Made by a program: the position numbers and the translations under genes. This document shows positions 32,372-39,922 of a stretch of 64,000 nt of DNA, piece by piece. Where the stretch lies: assembly GCA_035308165.1 (NCBI GenBank), contig DATGHC010000087.1, positions 11,325 through 75,324 on the forward strand, read 5' to 3'. The DNA is from DASTCZ01 sp035308165. Its GTDB lineage: Bacteria; Acidobacteriota; Terriglobia; Acidiferrales; UBA7541. Under the pieces are notes generated by a model that did not search any database, was not told the origin of the DNA, and was given only the letters and a program-made list of their open reading frames with translations. Within the stretch, counting starts at the first letter, position 1. Each line of letters starts with the position of its first letter.

Positions 32372-34101
32372 CTCGCACTTCCCATGGTGCCAGTGTGTGG
32401 CTGAACTCCGTTGCTCGTGCTGGAAGTGTCCGCGCCCGGAGGCGACAATATCGGCGGCCGTTCACGGCCATGGGCTTTCTTTTGCACTTCCATTTCAGAG
32501 AACAGCATGGCCGGCGAGGCAGCGGAAACGGGCACCCAGCCCGATTCAGCGCCGCATACTCCGTTGAACACGTCGGTCTTGTCGCTGGTAAGTTCAATGC
32601 GTTGGAGTGCCGCGATGGGAGTTCCTACAATGTCCACTCCGCGGACAAGCTCATCCGGACGGCCATCGGCATATACGCGCCATACAATTACGGGCAGGAC
32701 CTGAAACGCCTGGGGCATTTGGCGTTGCGTAAGTGTGAATCCGCCTTCCACATCTTCAAAATAAAGTCCGAAGGGCTTGCCCTGTTTCTTGATCTCATTG
32801 ATGAACTGCTTGCGCAGGTCGGCTTCGGGAACTGTATTCTTGGAAATGACAATCAGGTTGCCCTGACGTCCCGTAGCCATACGGCCCGGTGACCGCCGCC
32901 CGTGGCCATTGGAGTGGTTGAAATTGGTGATAGGCATTCGCGAGAGTAGAAAATTCTTCAAAATGCCGTCCTTGATGATTTCAACCGGCTGCGCAGGAAC
33001 CCCTTCATCGTCGTAAGCATAATTTCCGGCAAGCTTCACACCGCCCAACTCTTTCAAGGTCGGGTCGTCCACCACGCTCAAGAAACTCGGCAGAATGGAC
33101 TCATTCACTTTCTTGGTGAATGTCTGGCCTTCCTCCTCGCCACGCTGGCGATGGCCCTCCATCCGGTGACCGAGCACTTCGTGAAAAAATACCGCGGCGG
33201 CGCGGCCGGAAAGCATTGCAGGCCCGGCATACGGATCGGCAACGGGAGCGGCGCGCAACGCTTTCAGGTCCGAGGCCATTTTCTCGATCTTGGTGTTAAT
33301 TTCCGCGGCAGAGGGCAACTGTTCCGGCGACGCGGCCTGAAAGGTTTCTACGCGAAGAAGTTCCATACCGTCGTCCGCGCGCGTTTCCGCTTCCAGGACG
33401 AGTCTTGCGGAATGACCCGGCTCGGCCAGACGAGTGCCTTCTGATGTCACCACATATTGCATGACCTGATCGAAACTCAGCGAGGCGACTGAGTTGTACA
33501 CGTAGGGATACTTCTTGAAGGCCGCGGAATAACTGCGCATCTGGGCTTCCCATTCCTTTTGATGAATGGGCGCCGGCGGGCCGGGTACCTCAACATTCTG
33601 GTGGGGCGCTTCGCTGGTGAAGTCAGCGGACTTGTCCTCCTCTTCCGATTGCACGGCCTTCTGAGTTTTCACATTGGTATAGACGGAAGAGGCCTGCCGG
33701 TATTCGCCATTGGTAAGCAGCCAGAGTCCGCGCGCAATGGCGTTGCGGTCGTTTCCGAGGGGCAAGATACCTCCGGAAATACCAGAGTCGCGGCTATCGC
33801 CATGAGTGTTGTCGAGCGAGGGTGCGCCCACGCGCATGGTTACGTCGGCCCAGCGCTGCTGGTTGTTGATGGAATTCAGCAGGCTGCCTTCGGTTGCCGA
33901 AATCGATACGCCTTGCCGATCAAATACCGAATAACTGATGTAATAAGGCGCGGGGTCTGATTTGGAGAGAGACGATTGCGCGCGGGAGAGCTCTTCATGC
34001 ATGGTCCCGAGCAACATTTCGGATTGGGGGTCGGCCGCGGGCTGCGCACCGCAAGCGGCGGCCAGAGCTACCAATCCGGCTATCAGGAATGGTCGCCGCA
34101 T
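32368..34101 (-). CDS. exported TldD-like metalloprotease with HExxxH
   Basis: About 577 residues from the ATG beginning MRRPFLIAGLVALAAACGAQ, a signal peptide that may be lipoprotein-type (Cys after LAAA, lipobox imperfect); an ATG at 34143 adds 14 residues. The protease motif is FHEVLGHRMEGHRQRGEEEG, identical in style to TldD. FLSVVDDPTLKELGGVKLAG and NFLLSRMPITNFNHSNGHGR, then GRMATGRQGNL, also match. The pair with the downstream motif-less partner reproduces the TldD/TldE heterodimer. Substrate unknown; an envelope or periplasmic peptide is suggested by the signal peptides. Confidence 0.8.
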   Translation of the reverse strand: MRRPFLIAGLVALAAACGAQPAADPQSEMLLGTMHEELSRAQSSLSKSDPAPYYISYSVFDRQGVSISATEGSLLNSINNQQRWADVTMRVGAPSLDNTHGDSRDSGISGGILPLGNDRNAIARGLWLLTNGEYRQASSVYTNVKTQKAVQSEEEDKSADFTSEAPHQNVEVPGPPAPIHQKEWEAQMRSYSAAFKKYPYVYNSVASLSFDQVMQYVVTSEGTRLAEPGHSARLVLEAETRADDGMELLRVETFQAASPEQLPSAAEINTKIEKMASDLKALRAAPVADPYAGPAMLSGRAAAVFFHEVLGHRMEGHRQRGEEEGQTFTKKVNESILPSFLSVVDDPTLKELGGVKLAGNYAYDDEGVPAQPVEIIKDGILKNFLLSRMPITNFNHSNGHGRRSPGRMATGRQGNLIVISKNTVPEADLRKQFINEIKKQGKPFGLYFEDVEGGFTLTQRQMPQAFQVLPVIVWRVYADGRPDELVRGVDIVGTPIAALQRIELTSDKTDVFNGVCGAESGWVPVSAASPAMLFSEMEVQKKAHGRERPPILSPPGADTSSTSNGVQPHTGTMGSAR

Positions 34102-34321
34102 CTCAGAAGCGCGAAAAAATGCAAAACTGTTTTTATGAAACATGGCTGGTGCGACGGCTCCGATGGGCGGATTGTCAGCGGGAAAACTGACCCCTTTCAA
34201 TACAAACAAGAATCATGCGCCGGATTAGTCTATTCGGCAACAGGATTAAGATGCTTCCGTGATTGAATTGGATTGCCGGATGGGAATTGCATGTTCCGGT
34301 CTGAATTGCGATACTGACGGC

Positions 34322-34696
34322 ATGTACAGTCCTGAAGTGCTCAACCATTTCAAGAACCCGCACCACGCAGGAGCGCAGGAAAATGGCGGGACTGTTGTGG
34401 AGGTCACCAATCCCGTTTGCGGTGACACGCTTTCACTTTCGGCGCGATTGGATGCCGGACGAATTGCCGACGCGCGCTTCCTGGCCAAGGGCTGTGTTAC
34501 CTCAATTGCCTGCGGTTCTGTGCTGGCGGACTTAATGCAGGGGGCAACGCCCGCGGAACTGGCCAAGATTACGCCGGAGCAAATCTCTAGGGAGCTTGGC
34601 GGGTTACCCTCAGCGACATTCCACGGGGCGCAACTGGCCTGTGATGCTCTTGCGGCGCTGCTGGATAAACTCTCCGCCAAAGCGATATCGGCATAA
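34322..34696 (+). CDS. IscU/NifU-like iron-sulfur cluster scaffold
   Basis: 124 residues from the ATG giving MYSPEVLNHFKNPHHAGAQE, the usual opening. Three scaffold cysteines are present: Cys33 with Asp35 in NPVCGD, Cys58 in KGCVTSIACGS, and Cys107 in QLACDAL. The IscU helix LPPVK motif is absent, so it is the shorter NifU-N type that may not use HscA. No cysteine desulfurase is adjacent. It assembles and passes Fe-S clusters. Confidence 0.85.
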   Translation: MYSPEVLNHFKNPHHAGAQENGGTVVEVTNPVCGDTLSLSARLDAGRIADARFLAKGCVTSIACGSVLADLMQGATPAELAKITPEQISRELGGLPSATFHGAQLACDALAALLDKLSAKAISA

Positions 34697-34732
34697 ATTA
34701 ACAGTTCTCTCCAGCCGGGTTTTTCAAACCAA

Positions 34733-35260
34733 TCATGTTTTCCACACTTTTGCTGCTTTGTGCGTCGTGCCCCACAAATTGTTGACCGACCCTTGCTTCA
34801 GCATTTTTGTAACGTAAACAATTTGGCCGGCATGGGTGGCAAAATGAAACACCACGCCGAAAAGATCCTCGAAGAGCAGGGAATAATATTCAGGGGCGGT
34901 CGAAGGCTCGGATAGACGCGCTCCGTTCAGTGAATTGAACGTAAGAGCCGCCTTTTCGATTGTGTCATTAAAAACGTGCAGCAATTCTTGTTTGGGGATT
35001 GGGGCCTTGGCAGAAAATTCAGCGTCTCGATCCCTCTCGTATGGAAATTTTCCTATTCGGTGGCACAAGAAATACATGATCGTGCCGCATAGGTGCAGCA
35101 CGAGATTTCCTACCGAGTTGCTCTGTTCGTTCGGCCGCGACCAAATTTGCTCCTCACTCAGCTGGTCCAGGCAGGCCCGCACTTGATCGGGCAGCACATT
35201 TAGTGTGCGGACTCTTATTGCGTTCAGTGCTATCGGGGCGAGTTCGGGCGTGGTCTGCAT
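34733..35260 (-). CDS. DinB family four-helix protein
   Basis: 175 residues. Four-helix pattern with potential metal His in GNLVLHLCGTIMYF and the pair FHFATHAGQIVYV near the C-terminus; EEQIWSRPNEQSNSVGN precedes the first. This is the DinB/DUF1572 type. Members may be thiol-dependent transferases using bacillithiol or similar thiols. That would fit the bshB1 gene in this window, but the link is inferential. Confidence 0.8.
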   Translation of the reverse strand: MQTTPELAPIALNAIRVRTLNVLPDQVRACLDQLSEEQIWSRPNEQSNSVGNLVLHLCGTIMYFLCHRIGKFPYERDRDAEFSAKAPIPKQELLHVFNDTIEKAALTFNSLNGARLSEPSTAPEYYSLLFEDLFGVVFHFATHAGQIVYVTKMLKQGSVNNLWGTTHKAAKVWKT

Positions 35261-35302
35261 TTGCTTTCGGGCCTCTCAGTGATTGGGGCAGGGAATTCGC
35301 GA

Positions 35303-35890
35303 TTAGTTGTTGCCCATGGCGTTGCGAAACGTGTCCGGGTCATTCAGATTCAGCACCGTCCCTTCCTCTTCCGTGGGAACTTCCTCCACATCACCGGCGT
35401 GTTTCCAGACCACCGCGCGCGCGCCCACTTCAGTGGGCGCGGCCAGCAACTCATCAAAAAGCCCCTTTGCGAAAATTACCGGATGGCCGCGGCGTCCGCG
35501 AAAGACGGGCAGTACAATGGATTTCCCCGCGCGGTAAAAAGTTTCGATCAGCTCCTGCACCAGAGCCGAAGTAATTAAGGGATGATCCACCAGGCAAATC
35601 AAGATTCCGTCGGTTGTGGAGCGGTCCAGAGTTCGGATCGCCGCCTGGATGGAGGAGAGCTGCCCCTGCTCCCAATCAGGGTTTTTCACCGTCATTTGTG
35701 GATCGAGGCCGGCTCGCTGCGAAATATCCTCCGCACCGGCGCCAAGCACGATTCGCTGTGAACCAATTTTCGGATGGCGAGTGATGTCCAGCAGGTGTTC
35801 GACGAATGTGCGGTGGTTGTGAAGCAGAAGCGCCTTGGGTGAGCCCATGCGCCGCGATTCTCCCGCTGCAAGAATGACGGCGGTGAGCAC
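35303..35890 (-). CDS. mocA: MocA-like nucleotidyltransferase (molybdenum cofactor)
   Basis: 195 residues. I chose GTG 35890 because it starts LTAVILAAGESRRMGSPKAL, the canonical nucleotide-binding opening, and lies seven bases after the XdhC stop. Further motifs are GILICLVDHPLIT and FRGRRGHPVIF, typical of MobA-like CTP:molybdopterin cytidylyltransferases. With XdhC it would mature a xanthine-dehydrogenase-type molybdoenzyme. The enzyme itself is not in this window. An upstream start would overlap XdhC extensively. Confidence 0.85.
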   Translation of the reverse strand: MLTAVILAAGESRRMGSPKALLLHNHRTFVEHLLDITRHPKIGSQRIVLGAGAEDISQRAGLDPQMTVKNPDWEQGQLSSIQAAIRTLDRSTTDGILICLVDHPLITSALVQELIETFYRAGKSIVLPVFRGRRGHPVIFAKGLFDELLAAPTEVGARAVVWKHAGDVEEVPTEEEGTVLNLNDPDTFRNAMGNN

Positions 35891-35897
35891 GCGGTAC

Positions 35898-36734
35898 TCA
35901 GTCTCCCGCCCGCCCGGTAGAATGTTCGGCGGCGTGCGCGGGTTGCACAGCCTTATGCGCAAGTCCAGTGGCGTGACGGCGCACCGCGATTAGCTCCGCC
36001 GCGATGCTGATGGCGATTTCCTCGGGAGTGAGCGCGCCAATCTCCAGTCCCACAGGCGCATGCACGCGCGCCAGTTTTTCCGCCGGAATTCCCTCGCGCT
36101 CCAGCGCATCATAAACACTGAGCACTTTGCGCTTGCTGCCAATCATGCCGATGTACCGCGCTTCGGTCCGCGCCGCCCAGGCCAGCACGCGCATGTCGTC
36201 GCGATGCCCGCGCGTCACAATCACCAGATAACTCGACGCGCCCGGCTTCAATTTCTCAAACGCATCCTCATACGTGGTGTATATCTCGTGCGCCATCGGG
36301 AACCGCTCGTGGTTCGCGAACGCTTCGCGGTCATCAATCACGCCGATGGCGAACCCGGCGGTGTGCGCGGCTTGCGCCAGCGCCATGGAAACGTGGCCCC
36401 CGCCAAAAATGTACAGCACCGGTTGAGGCAGGATTGGCTCCACGAACACCTCCAGCGTACCTCCGCAGATCAGGCCGTTGTCATAACTGGCCTCGTGGTT
36501 CAGGTTAAAAATCATTTTCCGTGGCGCTTCCTTGCTCATCACGTCCTTCGCCGCCGCCCACACGTCGGCTTCCACACAGCCGCCGCCGATTGTGCCCGCG
36601 ATGGAGCCGTCCTCGCGCACCAGCATCCGCGAGCTTTCGTAGCTCGGGATCGAGCCATTGGTATGCACAATCGTAGCCAGTGCGCCTCGAAGCCCGGCGC
36701 GTCGCAGCTTCACAATCTCTTCAAACAGGTCCAT
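35898..36734 (-). CDS. XdhC/CoxI family molybdoenzyme maturation protein
   Basis: 278 residues. The N-terminal CoxI part has LATIVHTNGSIPSYESSRML and GTIGGGCVEADV. The Rossmann part has VLYIFGGGHVSMALAQAAHT, then ASSYLVIVTRGHRDD and RYIGMIGSKRK. XdhC binds molybdenum cofactor, helps its sulfuration and delivers it to xanthine dehydrogenase or related enzymes. First gene of a tight operon with the MocA-like gene. Confidence 0.9.
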   Translation of the reverse strand: MDLFEEIVKLRRAGLRGALATIVHTNGSIPSYESSRMLVREDGSIAGTIGGGCVEADVWAAAKDVMSKEAPRKMIFNLNHEASYDNGLICGGTLEVFVEPILPQPVLYIFGGGHVSMALAQAAHTAGFAIGVIDDREAFANHERFPMAHEIYTTYEDAFEKLKPGASSYLVIVTRGHRDDMRVLAWAARTEARYIGMIGSKRKVLSVYDALEREGIPAEKLARVHAPVGLEIGALTPEEIAISIAAELIAVRRHATGLAHKAVQPAHAAEHSTGRAGD

Positions 36735-37077
36735 TCGTCTCTTCGTTCACTTCGTTTTTAGTTCAACTTTCCGCCGCCTTCATCTTCCTTAAATGTCGAG
36801 CCGTTCGCTGTTCCTCAATCAAAGGTTACGGCGCAAGCGCGGCACTGTCAACGAATCCCGTTGCCGAAGCAGAACGGCTGTCATTCTGAGCCCGCCGCGG
36901 CGGGCGAAGAACCCCTCCTGCTCTTGTCTCCTGAATAAAGGTCCCAACCTCACCACCAATTCAATCACCCTCCCCTCACTCCACCGCCTTCACTCTGAAT
37001 TCTCCGGGCCCCCTCTGCGTACTTTGCGTTAAAAGCATTTTCTTCCGTTTTTGTTTTCAATCTCAAAAATCGCCTGA
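36735..37077. other. 343-base gap with one 39-bp dispersed repeat
   Basis: No gene supported. It includes copy 1 of a 39-bp repeat (36879-36917) and otherwise C/T-rich sequence that looks non-coding. Confidence 0.5.
36879..36917 (+). repeat. 39-bp dispersed repeat, copy 1
   Basis: Starts tgtcattctgag, carries the 14-base palindrome cccgccgcggcggg, and ends gcgaagaacccctc. Identical over all 39 bases to 38470-38508. The tgtcattctgag…gaagaa… theme is a kind of short intergenic repeat I associate with Acidobacteriota. Confidence 0.8.
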
Positions 37078-37686
37078 TTATCCCGGCCGCCGCTTAGCTC
37101 GGCTTTTCCCTGCCCGCCATCCACGCGTCAGCCGCTTGGGGTCTGTCACGTCCCGCACCCGCCCACCCTCCACATCCGCCAGCACCCCCTGAAGCCACTT
37201 GCGGTCCAGCCGGTGCTGAAGCTCAAGGTGTTTCAGAAGATGGAGCGCCCCAGTTGCGGGAACCGACCCAAGTTCCTTCCGGATCTCCGCAATTTTTCGC
37301 ATCGCCACCGTTTCTCGCGAGATCCTGGTTCGGAGCAGCTCCGCGATCAATGGCAGGTTGCTGAATTGCAGGAAAAGCATCGCACCATAAAGCGTATTGG
37401 CAACCGGTCCTTCCGCCGCGAATTGCTCGTTCAGAAGCTCCTGAAATCGTTGCTTGCCGCTCGCGGAAATCCCATACACCGTGCGCGCCCCGCCCCGGGC
37501 CACGCGCTCCCGTCGAACCGCGACGATTAGCTTGTTCTTTTGGAGTTGGCGTATCGCGTAATACAGCGTGCCCACGTCGACGTCCGTATAGCACTCCACC
37601 ATCGCGTTTCTCAGGCGCCGCTTGATCTCATAAGGGTGGAAGTTGCCCCGGTGCAGGACCCCAAGAATCAGTAGCTCTGCTTTCAT
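37078..37686 (-). CDS. PadR family transcriptional regulator
   Basis: 202 residues. The N-terminal winged helix reads AELLILGVLHRGNFHPYEIK, then VGTLYYAIRQLQKNKLI and RTVYGISASGKQRFQEL, the standard PadR pattern. The C-terminal half is helical (a PadR-C-like dimerisation part) and ends very basic (RGWRAGKSRAKRRPG). PadR proteins usually repress an adjacent transporter or membrane protein gene. It is divergent from a four-helix membrane protein, with an inverted repeat between them. Confidence 0.85.
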   Translation of the reverse strand: MKAELLILGVLHRGNFHPYEIKRRLRNAMVECYTDVDVGTLYYAIRQLQKNKLIVAVRRERVARGGARTVYGISASGKQRFQELLNEQFAAEGPVANTLYGAMLFLQFSNLPLIAELLRTRISRETVAMRKIAEIRKELGSVPATGALHLLKHLELQHRLDRKWLQGVLADVEGGRVRDVTDPKRLTRGWRAGKSRAKRRPG

Positions 37687-37699
37687 AGTTGGAGTATAC

Positions 37700-37715
37700 T
37701 AGTTTTATTAAACTA
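37700..37715. promoter_or_regulatory. candidate PadR operator
   Basis: Perfect inverted repeat tagttt-tatt-aaacta in the 44-base gap between the divergent PadR and membrane-protein starts, next to AT-rich promoter-like sequence (tatact at 37695-37700). Its position would let one dimer control both genes. Confidence 0.45.
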
Positions 37716-37730
37716 ATCACAGGAGGATTC

Positions 37731-38114
37731 ATGAAACGGTACATAGTCGCCTTTCTTGTCGGGCTTGCGTCCTGGGTGGTGGTTGCCTCGGTGCTCAACC
37801 GTGGGCTGCGTGTTGCCCTGGCAGGTTATGCTTTGGCTGAGCCGACCATGACATTTACGCTGCGCATGAAGATCGCGCGCCTCATTCTCGGCGCTCTGTC
37901 CTCGATTGCGGCAGGCGCGGCCGCGGGCCTAATCGCGCCGGCGAGGACCAGCCTGCCTTGGGTGCTCGGCGGCGTTATCCTCGCGGCGTTCCTCCCAGCA
38001 CACATCCACATCTGGGAAAAATTCCCGGTGTGGTATCACCTGGTTTTCTTGGGAACCCTGGTGCCGCTGGTCGTGCTCGGCGCAGCGCTCACTCACAGCC
38101 GCCGCAGCAAATAG
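37731..38114 (+). CDS. small four-helix membrane protein under PadR
   Basis: 127 residues with an aggagg site four bases before the ATG. Four hydrophobic helices: YIVAFLVGLASWVVVASVLN, ARLILGALSSIAAGAAAGLI, LPWVLGGVILAAFLPAHIHI and YHLVFLGTLVPLVVLGAALT. I do not recognise a named family. Being divergent from the PadR gene it is the likely regulated target, perhaps in membrane stress or efflux, which is inference. Confidence 0.7.
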   Translation: MKRYIVAFLVGLASWVVVASVLNRGLRVALAGYALAEPTMTFTLRMKIARLILGALSSIAAGAAAGLIAPARTSLPWVLGGVILAAFLPAHIHIWEKFPVWYHLVFLGTLVPLVVLGAALTHSRRSK

Positions 38115-38256
38115 ACCGGGCGATTAAGACGTTCAAATCCCTACGCGGTTAGCCTTCTTAGAGACCACCTTTTTATCCTGCGCGCCCTTCGTGCCCTGCG
38201 CGCCCTGAGCGCAGTCGAAGGGAGCGTAGCCGAAGGGAGAGCAGCCGAAGGGCAGC

Positions 38257-38364
38257 TGGTCCGCTCCGCATTTTTTCTCGCGGCCGTCATCCCGCCTGTT
38301 TGGATTTCGTAGGGGCCACCTTCAGGTGGTCCGCTCCGTGTTTTTTCCCGCGCCGTCATCCCGC
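38257..38364. repeat. two near-identical 38-39 base direct repeats
   Basis: Units 38257-38295 and 38327-38364 share tggtccgctccg, a run of T, and ccgtcatcccgc, with a handful of differences. They are separated by 31 bases containing a small hairpin. Confidence 0.7.
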
Positions 38365-38469
38365 TTGCCCTGCGCGCCCTGAGCGTGGCCGAAGGGAACG
38401 AATCGTGTGAAGGGAACCGATTCGCCCGAATTTGGTGAATGGTGTGAGGGATCTGCTTTTGTTATTCGG

Positions 38470-38508
38470 TGTCATTCTGAGCCCGCCGCGGCGGGCGAAG
38501 AACCCCTC
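38470..38508 (+). repeat. 39-bp dispersed repeat, copy 2
   Basis: Identical to 36879-36917, same orientation, 1.6 kb apart on the other side of the PadR/membrane-protein pair. Confidence 0.8.
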
Positions 38509-38547
38509 TTGCCTTGGTTGTTAGCCCCTTGCCTTCACATCCGAGCC

Positions 38548-38730
38548 TCACTCCTGAGCCTTCGCCCCAAACTCCACCAACTCCCCTTCCTCCACCACAT
38601 ACGTAACCTCAATCGGCCGGCAACAAACCTCGCAATCCTCAATGTACGTCTGCCGCGCCACAGACGTATCCAGCACCATCGAAATCTCCTCCCCGCAATT
38701 AGGACACTCGAAGGAATGTTCCACTTTCAA
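38548..38730 (-). CDS. CPXCG motif cysteine-rich small protein
   Basis: 60 residues. HSFECPNCGEEISMVLD and IEDCEVCCRPIEVTYVVEEG provide two Cys-x-x-Cys pairs, a zinc-ribbon of the CPXCG family. These small proteins are widespread and uncharacterised, and are probably metal-binding. The start and length are normal for the family. It lies directly beside the repeat-rich region. Confidence 0.8.
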   Translation of the reverse strand: MKVEHSFECPNCGEEISMVLDTSVARQTYIEDCEVCCRPIEVTYVVEEGELVEFGAKAQE

Positions 38731-38877
38731 AAAGTACAGGAATTCTGCTTAGAGTCACAATAGCAAGTGATTCAGCCTTGGTAAAATATGTTTGGAGCGA
38801 GATGGATTTCGTTAAGTACTCTTGTTCGAATGCTTACCAATCCAGAGCACTGCTCTTGGCATTTCAGCCGGGTGCGA

Positions 38878-39849
38878 TCATGTTGCGTCATTGTGGCGGG
38901 GAACGTATATGCCGAAAACCTTTCCGTCGGGCAACCAATAAAGCTGCTGGCAAAACTTGGTTTCCCGTCTGATGTCAAAAATATCCTTGTAGGTGATGAG
39001 ACCCCATACAAACAAAGCGTTCCCATCCATTTTCTTAATCTTTTCAACTTGGTTGTCTGGGAAAAAATCATCTACAACAGAATTCATGATGGCATTGTGA
39101 CTGGCACCCAAGACATACGAACCAACAGCATCGACGGGGAGAGGAAACCCGAAATTGTCCGGAAGCGGGACTGGCAGCACGGCGGCTTTTGCACGATAAG
39201 AAACTCCATGGGCCGGCGTGTGTCCGGTGTTAACCATAAAAGGTCTTCCTTCAAATTTGAGGTCTTTATCCCTTTCTTGATAGATAGCAGTCCCCACTAT
39301 CACGGAAACATAGGCTCGCATCTGCTGCGCAGTCCTTTCCCTGAGGGCTTCGACACTATCCACAGCGGCGCTGGCACTAATACCAATGTCCTTGGCTGCC
39401 TTCTCCATTGCTGAAGCCAATCGATTGGCTTCATTAATGGAGCGCTCCATAGCTGCGGATTGCCCCGCAGCTGCAACAACTGTTCTTCTCAATTGAATAG
39501 CCTGATAGCCAAACACAAGCAACTGAAGAATTCCGATAGCAGCGAGTACCAAAGTGGCGTCAACGAGATGCCTATCATTCGCCGACTTCTCATTCCGGTC
39601 ATTGGCTTCTTGAGTAGCCTGTTCCTGAGTCTTTGGAGTCGGCACAACTTTCACGACGAGAGGCGTGTTATCAGTTCCTTGTTGACTGGAATTGGGTTGT
39701 TGTCGGGTGCTGGCGGATTGACGCTGCTTTGCCTGACCGATTACCCCTCTATTTTGGGATAAAGACAGCGAAACTTTGACGCCAAGAAATGTCAACACCA
39801 CAACTGTTAAGACGTACCACTTTGGGTGAGTGAATCTGCCTATGAGCAT
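38878..39849 (-). CDS. uncharacterised membrane protein with coiled coil and beta domain
   Basis: 323 residues. An N-terminal membrane helix (KWYVLTVVVLTFLGVKVSL) precedes a hydrophilic Gln/Ser-rich stretch. A second membrane helix is VDATLVLAAIGILQLLVFGY, and the coiled coil INEANRLASAMEKAAKDIGI leads to VEALRERTAQQMRAY. The C-terminal beta-rich domain has FMVNTGHTPAHGVSYRAKA. The arrangement (helices, coiled coil, RAYV, then NxGxTPA) recurs in many hypothetical bacterial proteins of unknown role. Codon use and base composition are lower in GC than flanking genes, suggesting transfer. Divergent from the next gene, 73 bases apart. Confidence 0.6.
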   Translation of the reverse strand: MLIGRFTHPKWYVLTVVVLTFLGVKVSLSLSQNRGVIGQAKQRQSASTRQQPNSSQQGTDNTPLVVKVVPTPKTQEQATQEANDRNEKSANDRHLVDATLVLAAIGILQLLVFGYQAIQLRRTVVAAAGQSAAMERSINEANRLASAMEKAAKDIGISASAAVDSVEALRERTAQQMRAYVSVIVGTAIYQERDKDLKFEGRPFMVNTGHTPAHGVSYRAKAAVLPVPLPDNFGFPLPVDAVGSYVLGASHNAIMNSVVDDFFPDNQVEKIKKMDGNALFVWGLITYKDIFDIRRETKFCQQLYWLPDGKVFGIYVPRHNDAT

Positions 39850-39922
39850 ATTTTCATGACGTCCGGCGGCGAGTGGAGTATAACATCAGGGGAATTGTCG
39901 GTGAAGTACCGCGGAGGCCAAG

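Larger units (their letters stand above)
38115..38547. other. repeat-dense intergenic region
   Basis: No gene. It holds at least three short repeat families: gccctgcgcgccctgagcg at 38193-38211 and 38367-38385, several ccgaaggg units between them (38203-38255), a 38-base direct repeat (38257-38295, 38327-38364) and the 39-bp element. A hairpin ccacct/aggtgg lies at 38316-38329. Confidence 0.6.

Noticed and set aside
38788..39414. 208-codon plus-strand frame in the island
   Set aside because: Antisense to the minus-strand membrane protein, which has a clear helix/coiled-coil design; the plus frame gives no recognisable pattern.
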